64,000 bases of DNA, taken from NCBI GenBank assembly GCA_017937125.1, contig JAGBEH010000001.1:62001-126000 (forward strand), given 5' to 3'. The stretch comes from Alistipes sp. (GTDB lineage Bacteria; Bacteroidota; Bacteroidia; Bacteroidales; Rikenellaceae). Shown here piece by piece: positions 1 through 6,860 of this stretch. The stretch's first letter is position 1. Each line of letters starts with the position of its first letter. The position numbers and the translations under genes were made by a program. The notes below the pieces were generated by a model. It did no database searches. It was not told the origin of the DNA and saw only the letters and a program-made list of their open reading frames with translations.

Positions 1-385
1 CGAAGAGCAGTGCGTGCGATGTGGTGTCCACTTCCGTCCATTCGATGTCGTATTGCAGGTGTTGTTCGAAGTAGCGCCTGAAACAGTCCAGTATCTCGCC
101 GAACGGATGCGGGGCGAAGATCGTCAGCGGCGTCTGCCGCCCGTAGAGCCCGAGCGTCGAGAGCAGCGGGAACAGCCCGAAGACGTGGTCCCCGTGCAGG
201 TGCGAGATGAACACGGCGCGCAGTTTCAGCGGGTTTATGCCTCGTCGGAACATCTGCTGCTGCACGCCTTCGCCGGCATCGACCAGATAGTATTGTTCGT
301 TTACGTTTACTATCTGTGCCGACGGATGCCTGTCGGCCGTGGGTTTCGCGGAGGCCGCGCCGAGTATGGTTACCTTTACGGGCAT
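1..385 (-). CDS. rnz: Ribonuclease Z, N-terminal part (cut by window edge)
   Basis: Ribonuclease Z is a zinc-dependent metallo-beta-lactamase-fold endonuclease that matures tRNA 3' ends. The visible 128 residues begin MPVKVTILGAAS, typical of the family, and carry the metal-binding motif HLHGDH at about residues 63-68; the segment before it (YYLVDAGEGVQQQM) also fits. The rest, including the other metal ligands and the exosite, lies beyond position 1. The ATG at 385 is only 3 bases after the trxB stop, so this is the last visible gene of the minus-strand run that starts at slyD. A homologous arylsulfatase-type hydrolase cannot be fully excluded from a fragment, but the start and motif spacing favour RNase Z. 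Confidence 0.88.
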   Translation of the reverse strand, partial: MPVKVTILGAASAKPTADRHPSAQIVNVNEQYYLVDAGEGVQQQMFRRGINPLKLRAVFISHLHGDHVFGLFPLLSTLGLYGRQTPLTIFAPHPFGEILDCFRRYFEQHLQYDIEWTEVDTTSHALLF

Positions 386-388
386 AGA

Positions 389-1315
389 CTATTTTTGCGC
401 GAGCAGGAAACGTTCGCAGTCGATGGCGGCTATGCAGCCTGAGCCTGCGGCGGTTATCGCCTGACGGTATTGCGGGTCCTTGACGTCGCCTGCCGCGAAT
501 ACGCCTTCGACATTGGTTTTGGACGTGGCGCCCGCCACCTTGATGTAACCTTCGTCGTCGAGTTCCAGCTGTCCCTTGAACAGGTCGGTATTGGGGTGGT
601 GGCCTATTGCGAGGAAGAAGCCCGTAATATCTATCGTGCGCTCCTCTCCGTCGTTGCGGCGCAGCAATGCGCCCGTGACGCCGTCGTCATCGCCCAGTAC
701 CTCGACCGTGTTGTGTTCGAACAGCACTTCGATGTTGGGTGTCGCGAATACACGCTCCTGCATAGCTTTCGAGGCCCGCAAGAACGGCTTGCGGACGATC
801 ATATATACGTGGCGGCATATCGAGGCCAGATATGTGGCCTCTTCGCACGCGGTGTCGCCGCCGCCGACCACCGCCACATCCTGTTTGCGGTAGAAGAAAC
901 CGTCGCAGGTGGCGCAGGCACTGACGCCCATCCCCCTGTATTTGGTTTCGGACGGCAGTCCGAGATAGCGCGCCGTCGCACCCGTGGCGACTATGAGCGT
1001 TTCGGCCGCAATCTCCTTGCCGCCGTCGATCTTCAGCCTGAACGGCCGCGACGACAGGTCGGCTTCGGTGACTATGCCGGAACGTATGTCCGCACCGAAG
1101 CGTGCGGCCTGCCTGCGCAGGTCGTTCATCATCGCCGAACCGTCGATACCTTCGGGATAACCCGGAAAATTTTCTATTTCGGTCGTGGTGGTCAGCTGGC
1201 CTCCCGGTTCTATGCCTTCGTAAAGCACGGGGTCGAGATTCGCCCTCGATGCATATATCGCGGCCGTGAAACCTGCGGGGCCGCTGCCTATTATCAGACA
1301 TTTTACGTGTTCCAT
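389..1315 (-). CDS. trxB: Thioredoxin-disulfide reductase
   Basis: FAD- and NADPH-dependent flavoenzyme that reduces thioredoxin in the cytoplasm. It has the N-terminal FAD dinucleotide fold (IIGSGPAGFTAAIYA), the redox-active CATC pair near residues 130-133, the NADPH fold (VVGGGDTACEEATYL) and the C-terminal FAD motif (GVFAAGDVKDPQYRQ). The length of about 308 residues is normal. I start it at the ATG at 1315 (MEHVKCLIIG): the open frame runs 28 codons further upstream, but that stretch lies inside the preceding gene and resembles no TrxB. Only 2 bases separate it from the upstream pseudokinase stop and 3 from rnz downstream, so it is almost certainly co-transcribed with both. Confidence 0.97.
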   Translation of the reverse strand: MEHVKCLIIGSGPAGFTAAIYASRANLDPVLYEGIEPGGQLTTTTEIENFPGYPEGIDGSAMMNDLRRQAARFGADIRSGIVTEADLSSRPFRLKIDGGKEIAAETLIVATGATARYLGLPSETKYRGMGVSACATCDGFFYRKQDVAVVGGGDTACEEATYLASICRHVYMIVRKPFLRASKAMQERVFATPNIEVLFEHNTVEVLGDDDGVTGALLRRNDGEERTIDITGFFLAIGHHPNTDLFKGQLELDDEGYIKVAGATSKTNVEGVFAAGDVKDPQYRQAITAAGSGCIAAIDCERFLLAQK

Positions 1316-1317
1316 AA

Positions 1318-2316
1318 TCAGTGTGTTTTTATCGTCGTATCTTCTGTATGTTCGTGAAACTCCTCGGTTCGGCGTCCCGCATAGTCGAAACGCGCCCACT
1401 TCGTTCCGAGCCTTACGGCATAGTCTTCGCGTTCGGGATCGAATTCTACGATGTCGTAGCGGGCGGGTATGACGTAGCGTCCATCGCGGTCGATGACTCC
1501 CATCCCCGTCTCGGTCTCCACCACCGAGCGGTTCTCGCGGAAGTGATCGGCGTATTCGAACTGCGGTTCTATTATCGTATTCCCGTCGGCGTCGGCGAAT
1601 CCGTAAAGCCCGTTTCGGCGTATGCGCCGCATCATATCGTGGAGCGGGGCGTATTCGTCGCCGTGTCCGTCGTACACCGTTGCGTACGGTGCCGATATGT
1701 CATTCTGCTCGGTCGGGATGAAGGGGAATGACGATATGTACTGCCGTACGGTATCTGTTTCGGCCTCTATCTCATCGGTCGAAGCGCCCATACGGGCGTA
1801 GTGGCAGCGTATGGGGCAGAGCCTGCCGTCGTCGGTGAATATAAGGTTGCCGGCTTTGAGGTTGCCGTGCAGAAAACCCGTGCGCAGGAACTCCGCATGC
1901 AGCGCGTCCAGTGCATTGCGAAGGATGTCGGTGGGTATGTGGGTTACGGCCGTGCCGAGCGGTTCGCCCTCGGGCAGCGGATAGAGCAGGATGTCGCATC
2001 TGCATACTTTGTCTGTAGAGGTGCGGAACTCCATCTCGTCGCGCAATATCCTGTATTCGGGCACTGCCGCGCAGCCCGTGCGCCTTATGGCGTGTGCCGC
2101 CTGTTCGGCTCTCTCCGTTGCGCCTGCCGCCAGCGGTGCGCAAAGCATATGCCGTTTGTTCCCGATACGTATACGCACCTCGGCGAAGAGCGCCGTACGC
2201 GAAACGGATACTTCCCCGCAGCTCTTGTCGGGAATAAAACCGCGCAACGTACGGAAAGCTCCGTCACCTTCGGCGACGGCCTGTGCGAATGCTGTTATGG
2301 ACGGGAATATGTTCAC
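1318..2316 (-). CDS. WG-repeat protein with degenerate protein-kinase domain (pseudokinase)
   Basis: The N-terminal two thirds align in outline with the kinase at 4930-6114: a shared opening (IFPSITAFAQAV against TVPQYVNALNDT), then a catalytic-loop-like HGNLKAGN at about residues 153-160. The catalytic Asp is replaced by Asn, and the DFG position reads RCHYA, so I infer a pseudokinase. The last ~100 residues carry WG-type repeats (GLYGFADADGNTIIEPQF, MGVIDRDGRYVIPARY). I chose the GTG at 2316, 2 bases after the vWA stop, because it matches the start of the sister kinase; an ATG at 2355 would overlap the vWA gene by 37 bases. It sits between the vWA gene and trxB. Its role is unknown; it might regulate or scaffold the active kinase of the same operon. 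Confidence 0.8.
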   Translation of the reverse strand: MNIFPSITAFAQAVAEGDGAFRTLRGFIPDKSCGEVSVSRTALFAEVRIRIGNKRHMLCAPLAAGATERAEQAAHAIRRTGCAAVPEYRILRDEMEFRTSTDKVCRCDILLYPLPEGEPLGTAVTHIPTDILRNALDALHAEFLRTGFLHGNLKAGNLIFTDDGRLCPIRCHYARMGASTDEIEAETDTVRQYISSFPFIPTEQNDISAPYATVYDGHGDEYAPLHDMMRRIRRNGLYGFADADGNTIIEPQFEYADHFRENRSVVETETGMGVIDRDGRYVIPARYDIVEFDPEREDYAVRLGTKWARFDYAGRRTEEFHEHTEDTTIKTH

Positions 2317-2318
2317 GG

Positions 2319-3176
2319 TTACAGCATATCGGTTACGCTGCGCGAGCCGATGCACAGCATTGTTATCAATTCGGTTATGGAGGCGTTGTAGCTCATACCG
2401 CGAAACGGCGGCTCGCCCGCATTGCCGCGGTGCATCCGTATTGTTTCGTCGAACGGTGCGGGCATAAGGCTCGAACAGTCTGCCAGCAGCCGCGCATAAC
2501 GGTTGTTGTCGTCTATCTCGTCGTCGGTGGGGAATATCAGAGCGCGCGCCGTGGTGTCGGAGGTTATGTGGATGTTGATGAGCAGTACGTTGCCGTCCGA
2601 AGTGTGCAGCGACTTTATCTGACCTGCCATATCGCGCAACTCCCCGCAGTCGCAGTCCGACGCCTCACCGTCGGTGATGTTGATTACTACGGGCGGGAAA
2701 CTGTCGGCGTTGCGGGGGTCGCGGCACCATTCGCCTGCTATGTCGCGGATGCGGAGGAAAGCCTCGTACATAGGCGTGTCGCCTGCGGCTGCGGGCGGTA
2801 TCCACAGCGGAATCTCCTCGGTGTGCAGGACCGTTTCGCCGTTGGGCAGGCGCCGTTCGCCCGATATGCGGATGCGTTCGGGCTTGTAGCGGCATAACTC
2901 CGCAACGGGAATGAAATCGCGTTCGGGGTCGATTATCGAGCGGACATCGTCTCCGGAATACCCTATCAGCGCTATGTCGTAATAGTCGTGTATGCCGTCT
3001 TCGCGGCGGGCGCGCATAATGAGTTCGGATACGATGCGGCTCGTAATCTCGGACACGGCGACGGCTTTCGAAACCTTCCTGCCGTTCGATACGATCTCTT
3101 CGCACATGGATTGCGAGCGGTCCACCGCAATTATGAATGCCGTGCGATGGCGTCTTGTTATCTCCTGTTCGTACAT
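2319..3176 (-). CDS. vWA (von Willebrand A) domain protein, TerY-like
   Basis: A 285-residue soluble protein made mostly of a vWA domain, a fold that binds partners through a metal-ion-dependent adhesion site. The site looks intact: DRSQS (DxSxS) at residues 19-23, a Thr in the TPMYEAF segment, and the third motif ITDGE after a hydrophobic strand. There is no signal peptide or membrane segment, so it should be cytoplasmic, like TerY of tellurite-resistance modules, which are also found next to kinases. Its ATG at 3176 overlaps the DUF4954 stop (TAATG), implying translational coupling. No phosphatase of the PP2C type known from TerY triads is seen nearby. TerY-like function is inference from fold and neighbours. 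Confidence 0.85.
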   Translation of the reverse strand: MYEQEITRRHRTAFIIAVDRSQSMCEEIVSNGRKVSKAVAVSEITSRIVSELIMRARREDGIHDYYDIALIGYSGDDVRSIIDPERDFIPVAELCRYKPERIRISGERRLPNGETVLHTEEIPLWIPPAAAGDTPMYEAFLRIRDIAGEWCRDPRNADSFPPVVINITDGEASDCDCGELRDMAGQIKSLHTSDGNVLLINIHITSDTTARALIFPTDDEIDDNNRYARLLADCSSLMPAPFDETIRMHRGNAGEPPFRGMSYNASITELITMLCIGSRSVTDML

Positions 3177-4903
3177 TATTCCAATCCTCTGACTGTTTTG
3201 AAATCGAGTTCGCGCTCCTCGTCGGTATCGCAGTCTATGCCGTAGCCTATGCTCATTTCGGGCGAGCAGTCGTTGAGCCTGTCATCGTCGGTCATTCGCC
3301 GCAACGAGGCGTGGATATTCTCGGCGGCGGCAATCGCTGCGGCCGTCTCGTCCCCGTCGGGACGGTGACCGAGAAGTTCCGCAAGGGTTTCGAATGCCCA
3401 GTCGTAGGCATACTCGGCATAGTGCTCCGCAAAAGCCTTCAGCCGTGAGTCGAGTTCGTCGAGCGACGTTATCGTGCCGTCGTCTACGGAGTCCAGCAGC
3501 GACCTTACGGCGTTTTTCGATATGTATTGTCCCGCAAGGTCCGCCCATTCGCCGCGGCCGTCCGCTCCCGACGGCCGCCCGTCGCGCAGCATAATGCCGA
3601 TAGAGGCGGCTATGGCCTTGTTGTACAGCTTTATGCCCCGTTGCAGGTGCGATGCCTTGATGAATACCTTGTTGTAACCGTACAGTTCCGTGTCGGGCGT
3701 CTCCTCGGCCAGTCTGTTGAGAATGTTCAGCCCCTTGATGAGCTTGCCCGTTATGTAGGGGTTGTACTCTTCGAAATTTATTATGTCGCCGCGGACCTTG
3801 CGTTTGTCGCGCTTGGGCCACTTCTCGATGTCGCGCACCGTGCCGTAGCTCATCAGGTTGGCCCCGGGGATGAGCATCGAGCGACCCTCTTTTTCTATAA
3901 GGTACGAGTACGGGAGGTCGGCGATGTCGTGGTGGCGCGAGTGGTGCCCGAGAATCATCGTGAACGGGGCCTCGATTGCGGGCGACATTATGTATGCGCC
4001 GCTGGCGAACTTGCAGCCGCGAAGATGCACGGACTGATGCACGGCGCCGCTCTTGAACAGATGGTTGCTCTGGTTCGAGCCGCTGCCGGCATTGAAGAAC
4101 GAGAACATCCCCGCTATGAGCAGCGTCGATTTGTGGTGCGAAACGGTATAGGGACCTGCGAATATCGAGGCCGCTTCGCCGTTTTCGCAGTGCGAGTTCG
4201 AGAAGAACAGCGATTCGCTCGCCGAGAACCCCTTGTCCATTATCACCGATTCGCCTATGAAGCAGCGTTCGATTACCACTCCGTTGTCTATGCGGGCGTT
4301 GGGCGCTATGATGAAGTCGTATGCCTTGACGTCTACGCCTATGTATGCGCCGTTGCCTACGGTGCCGTTCCCGAGTGCCGAGGCACCCTCGATTACGACG
4401 TCGTCGCCGATGTTCGTCTCGCGTATGAAGCGGGCGCCTTCGATACGGGAGTTGCGCCCTATGCGGCCTATCGCCGACCGTTTCGCGGCGGCGTATTCGT
4501 CCGCCATCCGTTCTATGCGTGCTGTTGTAATACGGCGATGACGGTATACGGCGGCGATGTAGCCCGTCTGTGCGGTAAGACCCTCGTATATTTTGACGCT
4601 GCGGCCTTCGCACTCATTCATCGTGGCTACGCTGACGCCGTTTCCGAATGTGCTCTCGCGTCGGCATTCGAGTGCCGCGACGTTCTCGACCGTCGAGCCG
4701 TCGCCTATTTCGTAATTGCATATGTTCGAGTTGCGGAGTCCGACTCCTTTGCCGATGCGCACCGTACCGCGCAGGCGGCAGTCGTAAATCGATGCAGCCG
4801 AGAACCCTTCCGCAACCTCTACCGACGACCAGTCGTCGGCTCTGTTCGATTGCGCTTCGAGGACGAGTATCTCTTCGGCGGATAATTTTCTGAATGAATT
4901 CAT
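3176..4903 (-). CDS. DUF4954 family protein, left-handed beta-helix (hexapeptide-repeat) protein
   Basis: This 575-residue protein resembles the DUF4954 family, known mainly from Bacteroidetes and without an established function. Roughly residues 40-330 show imperfect hexapeptide repeats with short hydrophobic steps (VRIGKGVGLRNSNICNYEIGDG; NTVGNGAYIGVDVKAY), the hallmark of left-handed beta-helix acyl- and nucleotidyl-transferases. A central conserved block with HHSRHHDIADLPYSYL and PGANLMSYG follows, then a helical C-terminus. It has no signal peptide. It may be a sugar or nucleotide-sugar modifying enzyme or a trimeric scaffold; I cannot tell which. It starts 26 bases after the upstream kinase stop and overlaps the vWA start by one base, so it belongs to the kinase/vWA set. 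Confidence 0.85.
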   Translation of the reverse strand: MNSFRKLSAEEILVLEAQSNRADDWSSVEVAEGFSAASIYDCRLRGTVRIGKGVGLRNSNICNYEIGDGSTVENVAALECRRESTFGNGVSVATMNECEGRSVKIYEGLTAQTGYIAAVYRHRRITTARIERMADEYAAAKRSAIGRIGRNSRIEGARFIRETNIGDDVVIEGASALGNGTVGNGAYIGVDVKAYDFIIAPNARIDNGVVIERCFIGESVIMDKGFSASESLFFSNSHCENGEAASIFAGPYTVSHHKSTLLIAGMFSFFNAGSGSNQSNHLFKSGAVHQSVHLRGCKFASGAYIMSPAIEAPFTMILGHHSRHHDIADLPYSYLIEKEGRSMLIPGANLMSYGTVRDIEKWPKRDKRKVRGDIINFEEYNPYITGKLIKGLNILNRLAEETPDTELYGYNKVFIKASHLQRGIKLYNKAIAASIGIMLRDGRPSGADGRGEWADLAGQYISKNAVRSLLDSVDDGTITSLDELDSRLKAFAEHYAEYAYDWAFETLAELLGHRPDGDETAAAIAAAENIHASLRRMTDDDRLNDCSPEMSIGYGIDCDTDEERELDFKTVRGLE

Positions 4904-4929
4904 TCCGATAGTTTATTTCGCAAATATAC

Positions 4930-6114
4930 TCATTTGCTCCGAATATTCAAATCCGCTGCCGTGCCGATGTCGGCAGGGATTTCGTTGCCGTCGCGGTCCT
5001 TTTCGAAACGGCGTCCGTCGCGTATCACCACGGAATGCCCGTTGCGGAACGGCTTTACGGCCGAGCATCCGTCGCAGTCGAGCGCCGGAGAGCCGTCGGC
5101 GTATATGAAATGCAGGCTGTCGGCTATGCGTACGGCTGCCATTCCCTCGCTGAATTCGAATCCGCAGTCGTAAACGGGCGGAATGACGAACTCCCCGTCG
5201 AGCGTGTATCCCCACAGACCGTTCTTTTCGGCCAGTTCGGGAGTGCGGGCGTCTGCGGCGGCGGTGCCGAAGCGGCAGGCGAGCAGCTCTTCGAGTCCGA
5301 ACAGGCGCGGCGAAGGCGAGCGCAATAACGTTGCCGTACGATAGTGTACGGCCATACATTTTTTGGCGAAAAGACGCAATATCTCCTCCAAAGCCCTGCT
5401 TTTCCCTCCGTATATTTCCCGCGGGTCGGCCAGCAGCTCTTCATCGGTCGGATACCGCAGGCACAGTTCGGGGTCGGCGCTCAATGCGTGCAGCGCGGTG
5501 GATATGAGGGCTATGGGATAGTCGTCTATAGACTTGTCGAAGAGTTCGGCCGAGCGCAGCGGGTGCTGGAATGCCGCGGTGCCCGTTTCGTCGCTCCGCT
5601 CCCCTGCGAACTCGGGGCGGAACATCGCGTCGAAATCTATCGGATGCATATGCCCGTCGTCATCGACGATGATGTTTTCGGGCTTCAGGTCTCCGTGCGC
5701 CCACTCCTGCCGCAGCAGGTCGAGGGCGAACCTGTCGAATTCGCGTGCCAGACGCCCCGCAGCCTCTCCGTCTCCGAGCGAGTCCGCTATCGCGCGGCGC
5801 AGGCTTCTGCCTTCGATGCGGTCGTACAGTACTATGTCTACCCATTCGCCGCTGCACGGGCCGTTGTGTATGAAGAGTTCATCGTGCAGGCATTCGCTGC
5901 CGTAGATGCGCCGCAGGTTGCGTTTCGGGCGCGTATAGCATTTGAGCATCTTCGCCCGCCCGTCGCGGCGTACGGTGAAGAGCACGGAATTGTTGCCGAC
6001 GGTGAATTGCGGGCATCCGTCGGCATCGCGCAAAACATCGATGACACCTAAAGTCCGCGTGAGACCGTAGGTGTCATTCAATGCATTAACATATTGCGGA
6101 ACAGTCAGAAGCAC
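4930..6114 (-). CDS. Protein kinase-like protein with C-terminal WG repeats
   Basis: A small eukaryotic-like or RIO/LPS-kinase-type kinase domain occupies about residues 35-240. It shows a candidate ATP-anchoring lysine in KMLKCY, an intact catalytic loop HGDLKPEN at about 157-164, an IDFD metal-binding motif and an activation-segment-like GTAAFQHP. The C-terminal ~100 residues hold WG repeats (GLWGYTLDGEFVIPPVYD and following). It has no membrane segment, unlike most Hanks-type receptor kinases. The start is a GTG at 6114, 21 bases after the slyD stop and in the same frame; no ATG is available until residue 55, inside the kinase fold. Together with the pseudokinase at 1318-2316 it forms an active/inactive pair. 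Substrates are unknown; the vWA and DUF4954 proteins are the obvious candidates. Confidence 0.85.
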   Translation of the reverse strand: MLLTVPQYVNALNDTYGLTRTLGVIDVLRDADGCPQFTVGNNSVLFTVRRDGRAKMLKCYTRPKRNLRRIYGSECLHDELFIHNGPCSGEWVDIVLYDRIEGRSLRRAIADSLGDGEAAGRLAREFDRFALDLLRQEWAHGDLKPENIIVDDDGHMHPIDFDAMFRPEFAGERSDETGTAAFQHPLRSAELFDKSIDDYPIALISTALHALSADPELCLRYPTDEELLADPREIYGGKSRALEEILRLFAKKCMAVHYRTATLLRSPSPRLFGLEELLACRFGTAAADARTPELAEKNGLWGYTLDGEFVIPPVYDCGFEFSEGMAAVRIADSLHFIYADGSPALDCDGCSAVKPFRNGHSVVIRDGRRFEKDRDGNEIPADIGTAADLNIRSK

Positions 6115-6135
6115 GGCCGCAATACGATATGTGTT

Positions 6136-6726
6136 TTAGTGGCAGTGGCCGCAGTCGCAGCCGCCTTCGTGTTCGCCGCAGTGGTCCCCGCAGCCCTCGC
6201 CGCAGTGGTCGCCGCAACCTTCTCCGCACTCGTGGTCGCCGCATCCGCAACCGCAGCCGCCTTTCGATGCGAGGTCTTCGGGCGTGACGTCGCGCACGGA
6301 GACTACCTCGACGTCGAAATTGAGGGTCTTGCCCGCCATCGGGTGGTTGAAGTCCATCTTGACGTTGTCGGCGTTCACCTCCTTCACTACGCCGACCATA
6401 CGGTTGCCGTTGGCGTCGCTCATAGGCACCTGACTGCCGACGAAGAGGATGTCCTCGGCGACTTTGCCGTCTATCATAAAGACTGTTTTGGGCAGCTCCA
6501 CGACGGCTTCGGGGATTATCTCTCCGTATCCGTCCTTCGGCTCCAGCGTGAACGATACCTTATCTCCTGCGGATTTGCCCATTAGGGCCTCCTCGAATTT
6601 GGGAAGCAACATACCCGTACCGCAAATGAACTCCAGCGGCGCTTCGGGATTGGAGCGGTCGGCGATAGCGCCATCGACGGTGAGCTTGTAGTGTACGGCT
6701 ACCATCTTGTTGTTTTCTACTTTCAT
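6136..6726 (-). CDS. slyD: FKBP-type peptidyl-prolyl isomerase, SlyD-like, with metal-binding tail
   Basis: A cytoplasmic peptidyl-prolyl cis-trans isomerase and chaperone. The body has the split FKBP domain with inserted flap: VAVHYKLTVDG, PLEFICGTGMLLPKFEEALMGKSAGDKV, GYGEIIPEAV, and the return strand VNADNVKMDFNHPMAGKTLNFDVEVVSV. The last ~40 residues are almost entirely Gly, Cys, His, Asp and Glu (GCGCGCGDHEC, then three further CGDH/CGEH-type units), as in nickel-binding SlyD. I prefer the ATG at 6726 (MKVENNKMV), the usual family start; an in-frame ATG at 6741 would add five residues. It is the first gene of the run that continues with the WG kinase. The tail suggests nickel, copper or zinc handling. 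Confidence 0.92.
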   Translation of the reverse strand: MKVENNKMVAVHYKLTVDGAIADRSNPEAPLEFICGTGMLLPKFEEALMGKSAGDKVSFTLEPKDGYGEIIPEAVVELPKTVFMIDGKVAEDILFVGSQVPMSDANGNRMVGVVKEVNADNVKMDFNHPMAGKTLNFDVEVVSVRDVTPEDLASKGGCGCGCGDHECGEGCGDHCGEGCGDHCGEHEGGCDCGHCH

Positions 6727-6766
6727 AAAATCGTTTAGCATTGAAATTTCTTGATTATTCGTTTTC

Positions 6767-6808
6767 ACAGACCGCCTGCAATGAGCGTTCCGCGTGCAGG
6801 CGGTCTGT
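6767..6808. repeat. 14-bp perfect inverted repeat between gcvP and slyD
   Basis: Arms 6767-6780 and 6795-6808 (ACAGACCGCCTGCA and its complement) are perfect, with a 14-base loop. Neither strand has a clear T-run after the stem, so it is not a textbook terminator. It sits in the expected 5' leader of slyD and downstream of gcvP, and may end or dampen readthrough from gcvP. Confidence 0.6.
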
Positions 6809-6822
6809 TTGCGTATCGGTGC

Positions 6823-6830
6823 CAAAGATA
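6823..6830 (-). promoter_or_regulatory. Candidate Bacteroidetes -7 element upstream of slyD
   Basis: Read on the minus strand this is TATCTTTG, matching TAnnTTTG exactly, about 95 bases before the slyD ATG and 30 bases after the gcvP stop. No TTTG box occurs 18-21 bases further upstream, so only the -7 part is supported. Confidence 0.5.
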
Positions 6831-6860
6831 GTCATTTTTGCATAAAAACGCATCTTCGTA

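Noticed and set aside
470..1357. Long plus-strand frames opposite trxB, gcvP, the kinase genes and the lipoproteins
   Set aside because: They mirror the codon pattern of well-identified genes on the other strand, have Arg/Ala/Val-heavy composition and no recognisable domain.
2317..2355. ATG at 2355 as start of the WG pseudokinase
   Set aside because: It would overlap the vWA gene by 37 bases and add residues absent from the sister kinase; the GTG at 2316 fits the alignment better.
6767..6808. Strong terminator for gcvP
   Set aside because: The stem is perfect but no T-run follows on either strand, so it is listed only as an inverted repeat.
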